From NCBI GenBank assembly GCA_029055435.1, contig JAIDDH010000049.1:1-60038 (forward strand): a stretch of DNA of 60,038 nucleotides. Direction: 5' to 3'. Under the pieces are notes generated by a model. The model did not search any database. It was not told the DNA's origin and was given only the letters and a program-made list of their open reading frames with translations. The stretch is from Acetatifactor sp. (GTDB lineage: Bacteria > Bacillota > Clostridia > Lachnospirales > Lachnospiraceae). Made by a program: the position numbers and the translations under genes. Shown one piece after another: positions 17,173 through 25,336 of the stretch; the first letter of the stretch is position 1, and each line of letters opens with the position of its first letter.

Positions 17173-18384
17173 TTAATATAAGCGGATATGGCTTTCCACG
17201 TCACTGCCCAGTGCCTCGCACTTTGCCGCAAAATCCTTCTCCTTCATGGGCTTCGTGAAAAGGGCGAAGTCCTCTGTGCGCCCGGGTACGCTGAGCGTCT
17301 CACAGCCTGCAAAGGCCGCCTCTGCCGCCGCCTGAGCGGATGCCTTCACTCTCACAAAATAGCGGTTCTCCTGATCGGATATATCCGCAATTCCTGCCTC
17401 CTTCTCCTCCCAGAAACACATGATGATCTTGCCCAGATGTCTTGCGCAGTCCACCACGTCGGACACCACTGCGCTGGCGGTGGGAAGCTTGCCCGCGCCG
17501 CGCCCGTAATACATGGAATCTCCCAGCATATTGCCGGTGACAAGCACCGCGTTGAACACATCGTTCACCATTGCAAGGGGATTATCCTTGTCCACCATAA
17601 AGGGAGCAACCATGGCCATCACTTTATCCTCTCCCTGAGCCGTGCTCTTTGCCAGGAGCTTGATGGTCTTGCCCGCGGCTCTGGCATAGACGAAATCATC
17701 CGCGCTCACCCGAGTAATACCCTCTGTGTAAATCTTCTCGGAGTCCACATTCATGCCCATCATCAGAGAGGACAGAATCGCGATTTTACGGCAGGCGTCA
17801 TGACCTTCCACGTCCGCCTCGGGATTGCGCTCCGCATAGCCCTTCTCCTGGGCTTCCTTCAACACATCAGCAAAATCCGCACCTTCGCGCTCCATCTTGG
17901 TGAGGATGTAGTTGGTGGTGCCGTTCAAAATTCCGGTGATCGCCTCGATGCGCTCCGCTGTCAGGGAATAATTTAACGGGCGGATGATGGGAATTCCGCC
18001 GCCCACACTGGCTTCAAAGAGATAATTGCAGTTGTTTGCATGGGCAATCTGCAGAAGCTCGGGACCATGCTTTGCCACCAGCTCCTTATTGGAGGTACAC
18101 ACGCTCTTGCCCCGCTCCAGCGCAGCCTTGGTAAACTGATAAGCAGCACCCACGCCGCCCATGGTCTCGCAGACAATCGCCACCTCATCGTCATTCACGA
18201 TCTGCTCAAAATCGTGAACCACTCTATCCGCATATGGGTCTCCGGGAAAATCCCGCAAATCCAGAATATACTTTACATTCAGTTCCTGCCCGGACTTCTT
18301 GTTCACCATATCCTTATTTTTCCCGATGACCTCCACCACACCGCTTCCCACGGTGCCATAACCTAATACCGCTACATTGACCAT
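17173..18384 (-). CDS. hom: Homoserine dehydrogenase
   Basis: Reduces aspartate semialdehyde to homoserine with NAD(P)H. N-terminal Rossmann motif VAVLGYGTVGSGVVEV; catalytic-domain signatures ISILNGT-like AITGILNGTTNYIL and YAERNPEADVEGHDACRK (about residues 190-207); C-terminal ACT domain (about 325-403) for threonine feedback. 403 residues. Lies between the ACT-domain gene (55 bp upstream) and aspartate kinase (29 bp downstream). Confidence 0.96.
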   Translation of the reverse strand: MVNVAVLGYGTVGSGVVEVIGKNKDMVNKKSGQELNVKYILDLRDFPGDPYADRVVHDFEQIVNDDEVAIVCETMGGVGAAYQFTKAALERGKSVCTSNKELVAKHGPELLQIAHANNCNYLFEASVGGGIPIIRPLNYSLTAERIEAITGILNGTTNYILTKMEREGADFADVLKEAQEKGYAERNPEADVEGHDACRKIAILSSLMMGMNVDSEKIYTEGITRVSADDFVYARAAGKTIKLLAKSTAQGEDKVMAMVAPFMVDKDNPLAMVNDVFNAVLVTGNMLGDSMYYGRGAGKLPTASAVVSDVVDCARHLGKIIMCFWEEKEAGIADISDQENRYFVRVKASAQAAAEAAFAGCETLSVPGRTEDFALFTKPMKEKDFAAKCEALGSDVESHIRLY

Positions 18385-18439
18385 GCCTGTCTTCTCCCTT
18401 ATCGTTCTTTATCGTATTTCCTTTGCCCGCGCTGTTTTC

Positions 18440-18883
18440 TTACTCCCGGGCCAATATCTTGACATGATGGACACCCTTCTGGTTCTCCATCTGCTCTATC
18501 ATCTTGGAGACGTCCCCGGTGGTCTTCAGCACCTGAACGCTCAGACTCAAGGAGGCAATTCCATTGATGGGAATACTCTGATGAATGGTCAGAATATTTG
18601 CCTGATACTCTGCAATAATTTTCAACACATCGGACAAAAGCCCCGGCTCATCCTCCATCTGAAATGTCAGTGTAAGGATTGTCCCCTGAGAATTGTCGTG
18701 GAACTGAAAAATATCATCCTTGTACTTATAAAAGGAGCTGCGGCTGATACCTACCGCATCCACCGCCTCCTGAACCGTCAGAACCCGCTCCGACTCCAGA
18801 AGACGTTTTGCCTCAACCACCTTCAACAGCACCTCGGGAATCGCCTTCCGGCGCACCACAAAATACTTGGCTGTCTCTCCCAT
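18440..18883 (-). CDS. ACT domain protein, PheB/UPF0735 type
   Basis: 147 residues: an N-terminal helix-turn-helix-like region (VLTVQEAVDAVGISRSSFYKY, about 35-55) and a C-terminal ACT domain (about 68-145, with LTFQMEDEPGLLSDVLKIIAEY). Annotated in many Firmicutes as PheB or UPF0735 and usually adjacent to hom. The combination suggests an amino-acid-responsive regulator of the aspartate-family operon, which is inference. First gene of the ACT-hom-aspartate kinase operon. Confidence 0.88.
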   Translation of the reverse strand: MGETAKYFVVRRKAIPEVLLKVVEAKRLLESERVLTVQEAVDAVGISRSSFYKYKDDIFQFHDNSQGTILTLTFQMEDEPGLLSDVLKIIAEYQANILTIHQSIPINGIASLSLSVQVLKTTGDVSKMIEQMENQKGVHHVKILARE

Positions 18884-18934
18884 AGTATTCCTTTCTGTGT
18901 TCGCTGAGCGGACACTTGTCTGTTGACGAAAGAT

Positions 18935-18963
18935 ATTCTAACATAAACCTTTCGGAAATACAA
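18935..18963 (-). promoter_or_regulatory. Promoter of the ACT-hom-aspartate kinase operon
   Basis: Minus strand: TTGTAT (18958-18963), 17-nt spacer, TAGAAT (18935-18940). It lies about 33 bp from the edge of the long palindrome. Confidence 0.5.
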
Positions 18964-18995
18964 GCCCCAAATACACTGCCCCGCCACAGCGTGGT

Positions 18996-19174
18996 TAAGG
19001 CTGCATTGTGACTGCTGCATTCAGCCGGTATCGAGGCAGGAAAAGACAGAGCCGGATTTGCAGGCATTAGCGAAGGTTGGTGCGTTTTCTTGAAAACACC
19101 CAACCGAAGCCAGCCGCAAATCCAGCCCTGTCCACTCCTGCCGACACCGCTGAAACAGCAATCGCAATGCTTTA
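18996..19174. mobile_element. ~179-bp imperfect palindrome with TA ends, MITE-like
   Basis: The two halves (about 18996-19089 and 19092-19174) are reverse complements at roughly 80% of positions, folding about the centre GTTTTC-TT-GAAAAC. Shared blocks include GCATTG, GGCAGGA/GCAGGA, GACAG, GGATTTGC and GGTTGG. Both ends are TA followed by A, as expected for TA-targeting elements, and no ORF inside is credible. The right end forms the stop codon of the BlaI-type gene. It could instead be a very long terminator hairpin or a structured RNA. Confidence 0.6.
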
Positions 19175-19486
19175 CTTCTGCTTCTTCTGTCTCTCCCGCA
19201 GATCGTCCAGTGTCACAATATTATTGAAACGATTCAATTCATCGAGCATATGATTAATGATAGCCTCTCTGGAAGCCTCGGTAGGGCTATACTGCCTGCT
19301 CAGCACCTTACCGCTGTGGGTGACGCCGGCCACTTCCACCATCTCCGCATGAAGCAGCTTTCTCAACACGGCAGTCACCGTGCTCTGAGTGAGACCATTC
19401 CCCTCGTTCACGATCTCTGTCACGATCATGGGCTCCTGCTTTCTCCACAAAATGTTCAATACGTCCAAATCTCTTTCATTCATCAT
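19172..19486 (-). CDS. BlaI/MecI/CopY-type transcriptional repressor, short C-terminus
   Basis: 104-residue winged-helix regulator: LDVLNILWRKQEPMIVTEI, then the recognition region LTQSTVTAVLRKLLHAEMVEV, then RQYSPT as in BlaI. Family members usually reach 120-130 residues with a C-terminal dimerisation helix. This one ends LRERQKKQK, and its TAA coincides with the end of the adjacent palindrome, so the tail may have been cut by insertion. No BlaR1-type sensor protease is adjacent. It is divergent from the serpin gene across a 198-bp gap and may regulate it. Confidence 0.85.
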   Translation of the reverse strand: MMNERDLDVLNILWRKQEPMIVTEIVNEGNGLTQSTVTAVLRKLLHAEMVEVAGVTHSGKVLSRQYSPTEASREAIINHMLDELNRFNNIVTLDDLRERQKKQK

Positions 19487-19589
19487 CTCTTTTTCCTCCT
19501 AATAATTGATTTTCATGTTTATTCCTTGTTCTTACTCTTCCATTTTACTATTATTATTTCATGCTTTTACTGCAAATATGCCAGCCACA

Positions 19590-19621
19590 CAGGATATTGA
19601 AAAAGAGAACTTTTTCTCCTG
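19590..19621. promoter_or_regulatory. Inverted repeat between the BlaI-type and serpin genes
   Basis: GAAAAAG (19599-19605) / CTTTTTC (19610-19616), with an outer CAGGA / TCCTG pair. It is a candidate operator for the divergent genes or a small hairpin, and it does not match the classical BlaI operator. Confidence 0.35.
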
Positions 19622-19684
19622 CCTGTCGTCTTATGAAATCAAGAGAGCAATTTATATAACATTTTTCATAACTGGAGGTATGCC

Positions 19685-21025
19685 ATGAAACTGTTCAAAC
19701 AAAAGCTATTCAAACAATCCCAAAAAGCAATCGCCGCAATCCTTATCTTCTCCGCGCTGGCCGGAAGTCTGACCAGCTGTGGAAACCGCGGTCCCGAGGG
19801 CAACTCCGCCGAGGAACCCTCTAAGGAATCCTCCTTGCCTGCTGTCGCAGACCTGCCGTCCACAGCTCCTTTTGTCGAAAACGATACGCCCACACCGCGC
19901 CCGGCATCGCCTGACATTGAATCTCCTGAAGATTTTTATGCCTATATAATTCCGGCACTTCTCGGAAACGCAGAGGGCGAAAACCGCGTCTGCTCCCCTG
20001 TCAATATCTATATGGCGCTGGCCATGCTCACTGAAATCACCGCAGGCGAAAGTCAGGCACAGCTCATGTCTCTTCTTGGAGAGAAGGAGACCACGCCGCT
20101 GCGCAGCTATGTGACCGAGCTCTGGGACGGTAACTGCCGGGACGATCAAATCTACACGCTCCTGCCCGCCGCTTCTCTGTGGGCGGACAAAGACCTCTCT
20201 CTCAAAAAAGACACCGTAAAGACCTTGTCCAATTCTTATCACGCCTCTGTCCATCAGGGCCAAATGGGCTCCGACAAACTGAATCAGGAGTTTCAGGAAT
20301 GGCTGAGCGACCAGACCGGCGGTTTTCTGGACCGGCAGGTCTCCAATCAGGCATTTTCCGATGAGACAGTCCTGTCCCTGGCCGCCACCCTCTATTTCAA
20401 AGGGCGCTGGCTGGATGAATTCTCCAAAAAGGCCACCACGGAAGATATCTTTCACGCCGAATCGGAAGATATCACCTGTGAATTCATGAACCGCCATGCA
20501 GTCATGAATTATTACCGCGGAGACTCTTTTACCGCCATAGCGCTTCCCTTCAGCGGCGGCTGCCAGATGTGGCTGCTGCTGCCGGACGAAACCTCTTCTG
20601 TTGAAGAACTCCTGCAGCCCGAATCCGGCCTGACCGCTCTGGTCATGCATCCCTCCGAGTGGAAAGATACCCGTTATGTCACCGTCAATCTGTCCATACC
20701 CAAATTTGACGTCACATATGACACGGATTTAGCCGACAACCTGATGGAATCAGGGGTGACTGATGTGTTCGACCCGGGTGCGGCTGATTTCTCTGCGATA
20801 CTCAATGCCGAAACCCCTGTCTGGCTGTCCCAGGTCACCCACGCCGCAAGAGTCAAAATTGACGAGGAGGGCTGCGAGGCCGCTGCGTTTACTTCACTGG
20901 CTCTCTGCGGAGCAGTCATGGCTCCCGAGGAACAGGCAGACTTCATTGCCGACCGCCCCTTCATCTTTGTCATCACAGGCGATGGGAATGTTCCGCTGTT
21001 TACTGGTCTGGTCAATCGCCCCTGA
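19685..21025 (+). CDS. Serpin (serine protease inhibitor), predicted lipoprotein
   Basis: 446 residues. Lipoprotein signal peptide with lipobox LTSC (Cys32), a linker rich in Ser, Pro and Glu, then a full serpin domain (about 75-446; SPVNIYMALAMLTEITAGE, FKGRWLDEF, and C-terminal ADRPFIFVI). The reactive-loop hinge EEGCEAAAFTS fits the inhibitory type (P15 Gly, P13 Glu, P12-P10 Ala) except for Cys at P14. The scissile bond should fall near CGAVM, implying an elastase- or chymotrypsin-like target. It would sit on the outer membrane face and may protect against host or competitor proteases. Confidence 0.93.
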   Translation: MKLFKQKLFKQSQKAIAAILIFSALAGSLTSCGNRGPEGNSAEEPSKESSLPAVADLPSTAPFVENDTPTPRPASPDIESPEDFYAYIIPALLGNAEGENRVCSPVNIYMALAMLTEITAGESQAQLMSLLGEKETTPLRSYVTELWDGNCRDDQIYTLLPAASLWADKDLSLKKDTVKTLSNSYHASVHQGQMGSDKLNQEFQEWLSDQTGGFLDRQVSNQAFSDETVLSLAATLYFKGRWLDEFSKKATTEDIFHAESEDITCEFMNRHAVMNYYRGDSFTAIALPFSGGCQMWLLLPDETSSVEELLQPESGLTALVMHPSEWKDTRYVTVNLSIPKFDVTYDTDLADNLMESGVTDVFDPGAADFSAILNAETPVWLSQVTHAARVKIDEEGCEAAAFTSLALCGAVMAPEEQADFIADRPFIFVITGDGNVPLFTGLVNRP

Positions 21026-21028
21026 ATC

Positions 21029-21078
21029 TCAAAAGGCAGCTCTGATGTGGCTCTCTTCACATTGAAGCTGCCTTTTGA
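21029..21078. terminator. Bidirectional terminator between serpin and glyA
   Basis: Perfect 13-bp stem TCAAAAGGCAGCT (21029-21041) / AGCTGCCTTTTGA (21066-21078) with a 24-nt loop. The TTTT is part of the stem. The convergent genes end on either side. Confidence 0.75.
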
Positions 21079-21101
21079 ATTTACAGCTACATCATATGCA
21101 G

Positions 21102-22340
21102 TTATACCAAAGGATACTTGTCGGTCAGAGTCTGGACAATTGCTCTCGCCTCAGGCACCTTCTCCTCACCGCCTTTGATCACCATGGCGATTGCCTCCGC
21201 AATCTGGTCCATATCCTGCGTGTTCATACCTCTCGAGGTCACCGCGGGAGTGCCAAGACGCACACCGCTTGTCACAAAAGGAGACTGAGGATCGTTGGGA
21301 ATGGTGTTCTTATTGCAGGTAATGTGTGCGGCGTCGAGAAGCTTCTCCACCGCCTTGCCGGTGAGACCGAAATTGGTCAGATCCACCAGCATCAGATGAT
21401 TGTCCGTCCCGCCGGACACAATCTTGATTCCCCTGTTCATAAGGCCGCTGCACAGAGCCTGTGCATTGTCGATGATTCCCTTCTGATATGCCTTGAACTC
21501 ATCGCTCAGAGCCTCCTTGAAGCAGACTGCCTTTGCGGCAATCACATGCATCAGAGGGCCGCCCTGAATGCCGGGGAAGATAGCCTTGTTGAAATTGAAT
21601 CTGTCGGCCGCTTCCTTATTACAGAGAATCAGGCCGCCGCGGGGACCCCGCAGAGTCTTGTGTGTGGTGGTGGTCACCACATCGGCATAGGGGATGGGAC
21701 TGGGATGCAGACCCGCTGCCACCAGACCTGCGATATGTGCCATATCTACCATAAGTACTGCGCCGACCTCATCGGCAACCTCACGAAACTTCTTGAAATC
21801 GATGGTGCGCGCATACGCGGAGGCGCCTGCGATGATCATCTTCGGCTTCGCCTCCAGGGCAATCTCACGCAGCTTGTCATAATCGATAAAACCCTGATCA
21901 TTTACTCCGTAAGGCACAATATTAAAATACTTGCCGGACATATTCACCGGACTCCCGTGCGTCAGATGTCCGCCGTGATCCAGATTCATGCCCATGATCG
22001 TGTCACCGGGCTGACACACTGCAAACTGCACCGCCATATTGGCCTGTGCACCGGAATGAGGCTGCACATTTGCATAATCACAGCCGAAGAGCTCTTTGGC
22101 TCTGTCAATCGCGAGATTTTCCACCACATCCACGCAGTCGCAGCCGCCGTAATAACGCTTTCCGGGATACCCTTCTGCGTATTTGTTGGTGAGAGGGCTT
22201 CCCATGGCAGCCATCACTGCCTTGCTCACCCAGTTTTCGGAAGCAATCAGCTCGATATGACTGTTCTGTCTGGACTGCTCATCCACAATGGCCTGCGCAA
22301 TCTCGGGGTCAACGAGCTTTACATCGTCCAATGAATACAT
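21102..22340 (-). CDS. glyA: Serine hydroxymethyltransferase
   Basis: PLP enzyme that interconverts serine and glycine with tetrahydrofolate, the main source of one-carbon units. The PLP lysine lies in the [16 protein letters not shown] motif (about residues 220-235). Other signatures are [36 protein letters not shown] N-terminal elements and [15 protein letters not shown] [14 protein letters not shown]. 412 residues, full length. It has its own promoter and a perfect inverted repeat in the leader. Confidence 0.97.
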   Translation of the reverse strand: MYSLDDVKLVDPEIAQAIVDEQSRQNSHIELIASENWVSKAVMAAMGSPLTNKYAEGYPGKRYYGGCDCVDVVENLAIDRAKELFGCDYANVQPHSGAQANMAVQFAVCQPGDTIMGMNLDHGGHLTHGSPVNMSGKYFNIVPYGVNDQGFIDYDKLREIALEAKPKMIIAGASAYARTIDFKKFREVADEVGAVLMVDMAHIAGLVAAGLHPSPIPYADVVTTTTHKTLRGPRGGLILCNKEAADRFNFNKAIFPGIQGGPLMHVIAAKAVCFKEALSDEFKAYQKGIIDNAQALCSGLMNRGIKIVSGGTDNHLMLVDLTNFGLTGKAVEKLLDAAHITCNKNTIPNDPQSPFVTSGVRLGTPAVTSRGMNTQDMDQIAEAIAMVIKGGEEKVPEARAIVQTLTDKYPLV

Positions 22341-22359
22341 TTTTTGTCCTCCTGTCGGG

Positions 22360-22386
22360 TATAAAAGCCTTAAAAATGCTTTTATA
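22360..22386. promoter_or_regulatory. Perfect inverted repeat in the glyA leader
   Basis: TATAAAAGC (22360-22368) / GCTTTTATA (22378-22386) with a 9-nt spacer, between the glyA promoter and its ribosome-binding site. It may be an operator or an attenuating hairpin. Confidence 0.45.
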
Positions 22387-22417
22387 TTGAATGTTTTGCG
22401 TCTTACGCTAGTTACTA

Positions 22418-22445
22418 ATTATAGCATACAATCCACAGAAAGCAA
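22418..22445 (-). promoter_or_regulatory. Promoter of glyA
   Basis: Minus strand: TTGCTT (22440-22445), 16-nt spacer, TATAAT (22418-22423). Confidence 0.55.
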
Positions 22446-22513
22446 ACGTAAATAATGGAAATATTCGCTAAAAAATTTATAAAAATATTTATTGGAAATA
22501 TCCGCAGAATCAT

Positions 22514-22542
22514 TTGCAATAAAGCGGCCTCTGGTCTATAAT
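22514..22542 (+). promoter_or_regulatory. Promoter of the malic enzyme gene
   Basis: TTGCAA (22514-22519), 17-nt spacer, TATAAT (22537-22542), about 46 bp before the ATG. Confidence 0.7.
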
Positions 22543-22587
22543 GAGACACATACCATAAAATCAAAAGATCAGAAAAGAGGTATTCCC

Positions 22588-23742
22588 ATGACAACAAACG
22601 AAAAGGCTCTGCTGCTGCATGAACAGTGGAATGGAAAATTGGAGACGACAGCCAAAGCGCCCGTCAATTCCAGAGAGGATTTATCGCTCTGCTACACCCC
22701 CGGGGTGGCAGAACCCTGCAAGGTCATCGCACAGGACAAAGAGGCCGCCTACAAATATACCATGAAGGCCAACACGGTAGCCGTGATATCCGACGGCAGC
22801 GCCGTGCTGGGACTGGGCAATATCGGTCCCCACGCTGCCATGCCCGTCATGGAGGGCAAAGCTGTTTTATTCAAAGAATTCGGAGGCGTCAACGCCGTCC
22901 CCATCTGTCTGGACACTCAGGATACCGAGGAAATCATTAAAGCTGTGACCTGGCTTGCCCCGGGCTTCGGCGGCATCAATCTGGAGGACATCAGCGCCCC
23001 CCGCTGCTTTGAGATCGAAGAGCGGCTGAAAGCCACGCTGGACATCCCCGTATTCCATGACGACCAGCACGGCACTGCCATCGTGGTTCTGGCAGGCATA
23101 ATCAATGCCCTGAAAGTAGTCGGCAAGAAAAAGGAAGACTGCCGGGTGGTGGTAAACGGCGCGGGCAGCGCGGGCGTAGCCATCACAAAGCTGCTCCTCA
23201 CCTACGGTTTCCCCAATGTCATCATGTGCGACAAGGTGGGCATTGTCTCTAAAGACACTGAGGGTCTGAACTGGATGCAGAAAAAGATGACCGAAGTCAC
23301 GAATCTGAACAATGAGACCGGTTCCCTTGCCGACGCCATGAAGGGCGCGGATATTTTTGTGGGCGTATCGGCTCCCGGCATCGTAAGCCCCGAGATGGTC
23401 TCTTCCATGAATCGGGACGCCATTCTCTTTGCCATGGCCAACCCCGTGCCCGAAATCATGCCGGATATCGCAAAAGCCGCCGGTGCCAGAGTGGTCGGAA
23501 CCGGGCGCAGCGATTTCCCCAATCAGGTCAACAATGTGGTAGCATTCCCCGGCATTTTCAAGGGTGCTCTGGAGGGCCGCGCCACACAGATTACCGAGGA
23601 GATGAAACTGGCCGCCGCAGACGCCATTGCAGGGCTTGTGTCCGATGAGGACTTAAACGAGGACAATATCATGCCCGAGGCCTTCGATCCCAGAGTGGCT
23701 GAGCTGGTTGCTCAGGCCGTAAAATCCCATATTGTGAGATAA
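22588..23742 (+). CDS. NAD(P)-dependent malic enzyme (oxaloacetate-decarboxylating malate dehydrogenase)
   Basis: Converts malate to pyruvate and CO2 with reduction of NAD(P). 384 residues, the short bacterial form. Signatures are LCYTPGVAEPC, KANTVAVISDGSAVLGLGN, the metal-site stretch FHDDQHGTA and the nucleotide-binding VVNGAGSAGVAI. The ATG at 22588 follows AAGAGG. The frame is open upstream, but the extension contains the promoter and does not match the family. Followed after 9 bp by the radical SAM gene, probably in one transcript. Confidence 0.95.
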   Translation: MTTNEKALLLHEQWNGKLETTAKAPVNSREDLSLCYTPGVAEPCKVIAQDKEAAYKYTMKANTVAVISDGSAVLGLGNIGPHAAMPVMEGKAVLFKEFGGVNAVPICLDTQDTEEIIKAVTWLAPGFGGINLEDISAPRCFEIEERLKATLDIPVFHDDQHGTAIVVLAGIINALKVVGKKKEDCRVVVNGAGSAGVAITKLLLTYGFPNVIMCDKVGIVSKDTEGLNWMQKKMTEVTNLNNETGSLADAMKGADIFVGVSAPGIVSPEMVSSMNRDAILFAMANPVPEIMPDIAKAAGARVVGTGRSDFPNQVNNVVAFPGIFKGALEGRATQITEEMKLAAADAIAGLVSDEDLNEDNIMPEAFDPRVAELVAQAVKSHIVR

Positions 23743-23751
23743 GGACAGATT

Positions 23752-24741
23752 ATGCGACAGAGCGAATGGCACGGAAAACCCTATTATTCCCTGGATGCCT
23801 GGTGCAAAAACACTCTCTCCCGTAAATGCTATAAAATAGCCCTGAATGCCCATATGACCTGCCCCAACCGGGACGGGACGCTGGGTACGCAGGGCTGTAT
23901 CTTCTGTAGCGCAGGGGGCAGCGGCGATTTTGCCGTAGACAACGCGGAAAAAAGCATGGACGCGCAGCTCTCCGAGGGGCTTGCCCGGCTCCATGCCAAG
24001 TTTTCTCCGGACAAAAATGCCTGTCTCATAGCCTATTTTCAGGCCTACACCAACACTTATGCGCCTGTGCCCTATCTGAGACAGATTTATACAGAGGCGT
24101 TATCGTGCCCGTGGGTCTGCGGCATCTCCATCGCCACCAGACCTGACTGTCTGCCCCATGAGGCTATACAGCTCCTCACGGAATTAAGACAGCTCTACCC
24201 GGACAAATTCATATGGATAGAGCTGGGCCTGCAGACCATCCACGAACAGACCGCCGCCTTCATCCGGCGCGGCTACGCCCTGTCCTGCTTTGAGGAGGCC
24301 TTTGCACGGCTGACCGAAGCTGATATCCCGGTGATTGTGCATCTGATTCTGGGACTTCCGGGGGAAACCTCGGAGATGATGCTGCAGAGCGTGCGATATC
24401 TGAACCCATTCCGTCCTTTCGGCGTGAAGCTCCAGCTTCTGCACATCCTGAGAGACACGGATCTGGGCGCCCTGTATCTGGCACAGCAATCTGACCCTGC
24501 AGCTTTGTCCGGCCCTTTTGCTTTGCGTCCACTGGAACAGGACGACTATCTGGATATTTTAATCGCCTGTATCCGCAATCTCTCTCCCGAGATCGTCATT
24601 CACCGCCTCACCGGCGATGGCCCCCGGAAGAATCTGCTGGCGCCGCTCTGGAGCCTTGACAAAAGGAACGTGTTAAACACGCTGCACAGACAGATGCGCA
24701 CGCTAAATGCCATTCAAGGCGATTTATATCATAATATATAG
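23752..24741 (+). CDS. TIGR01212 family radical SAM protein
   Basis: 329-residue radical SAM protein of the YhcC/TIGR01212 group. The cluster cysteines are C37, C49 and C52 (MTCPNRDGTLGTQGCIFC). The motifs GLQTIHEQTAAFIRRGY and HLILGLPGE match the elongator-like half of the barrel. The biochemical role of this group is unsettled, with a tRNA or cofactor link proposed. It lies 9 bp after malic enzyme and 43 bp before DUF4364. Confidence 0.9.
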   Translation: MRQSEWHGKPYYSLDAWCKNTLSRKCYKIALNAHMTCPNRDGTLGTQGCIFCSAGGSGDFAVDNAEKSMDAQLSEGLARLHAKFSPDKNACLIAYFQAYTNTYAPVPYLRQIYTEALSCPWVCGISIATRPDCLPHEAIQLLTELRQLYPDKFIWIELGLQTIHEQTAAFIRRGYALSCFEEAFARLTEADIPVIVHLILGLPGETSEMMLQSVRYLNPFRPFGVKLQLLHILRDTDLGALYLAQQSDPAALSGPFALRPLEQDDYLDILIACIRNLSPEIVIHRLTGDGPRKNLLAPLWSLDKRNVLNTLHRQMRTLNAIQGDLYHNI

Positions 24742-24784
24742 GAAATGAATTAGAAAATAAAATAGAAACCGAAAAGGAGAAGCC

Positions 24785-25300
24785 ATGCTGCAGGATCCTC
24801 TGACACTCTACAAATTGATTGTACTCTATATGTTGAACCGGGTAACTTTTCCTCTGACCAAGGCACAGATCTGCGATTTTATTCTGGAGAGGGAATACAC
24901 GAATTTCCTGACGCTGCAGCAGGCCATCGGCGAGCTGACTGACGCGGGGATGATCTCCCCTCAGGCCATGGGAAACCGCACCCACCTGGTCATCACCCAG
25001 GAGGGCATTCAGACCCTGCACTATTTTGACAACCGCATCGGCGAATCCATCAAACAGGATATCGACGCTTACTTTCTGGAACACGAAATGGCCCTGCGCA
25101 ACGACGTGGCCGTGCAGAGCCATTACTATAAATCCACCTCCGGGGAATATGAAGCCCATCTGGTGGCAAAAGAACGCGACATCTCCTTAATAGACCTCAC
25201 TCTCTCCGTCCCCACGGAAAAGATTGCCGCCGCCATCTGTGACAACTGGCAGACCAAGAGCGAGGCCATCTATCAATATCTGACGCAGGAACTATTTTAA
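24785..25300 (+). CDS. DUF4364 family protein
   Basis: 171 residues. It begins with a winged-helix-like domain (LIVLYMLNRVTFPLTKAQICDFIL to LVITQEGIQTLHYF, about 10-85), followed by an alpha/beta C-terminal part. DUF4364 is common and near-universal in clostridia but uncharacterised, and its N-terminus suggests a PadR/MarR-like DNA-binding regulator. GGAGAAGCC precedes the ATG. It converges on rarA with 36 bp between the stops and no clear terminator. Confidence 0.88.
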   Translation: MLQDPLTLYKLIVLYMLNRVTFPLTKAQICDFILEREYTNFLTLQQAIGELTDAGMISPQAMGNRTHLVITQEGIQTLHYFDNRIGESIKQDIDAYFLEHEMALRNDVAVQSHYYKSTSGEYEAHLVAKERDISLIDLTLSVPTEKIAAAICDNWQTKSEAIYQYLTQELF

Positions 25301-25336
25301 TTCCTGCATTTTATCCTATCTTTTTATCCGATCATT

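Noticed and set aside
15755-17176. 473-codon open frame opposite aspartate kinase
   Set aside because: Antisense shadow of a conserved gene, running through its terminator.
18813-19103. Short open frame across the palindrome
   Set aside because: It overlaps the ACT gene promoter and the inverted repeat, and has no domain or ribosome-binding site.
21075-22334. 419-codon open frame opposite glyA
   Set aside because: Shadow of serine hydroxymethyltransferase, no recognisable domain.
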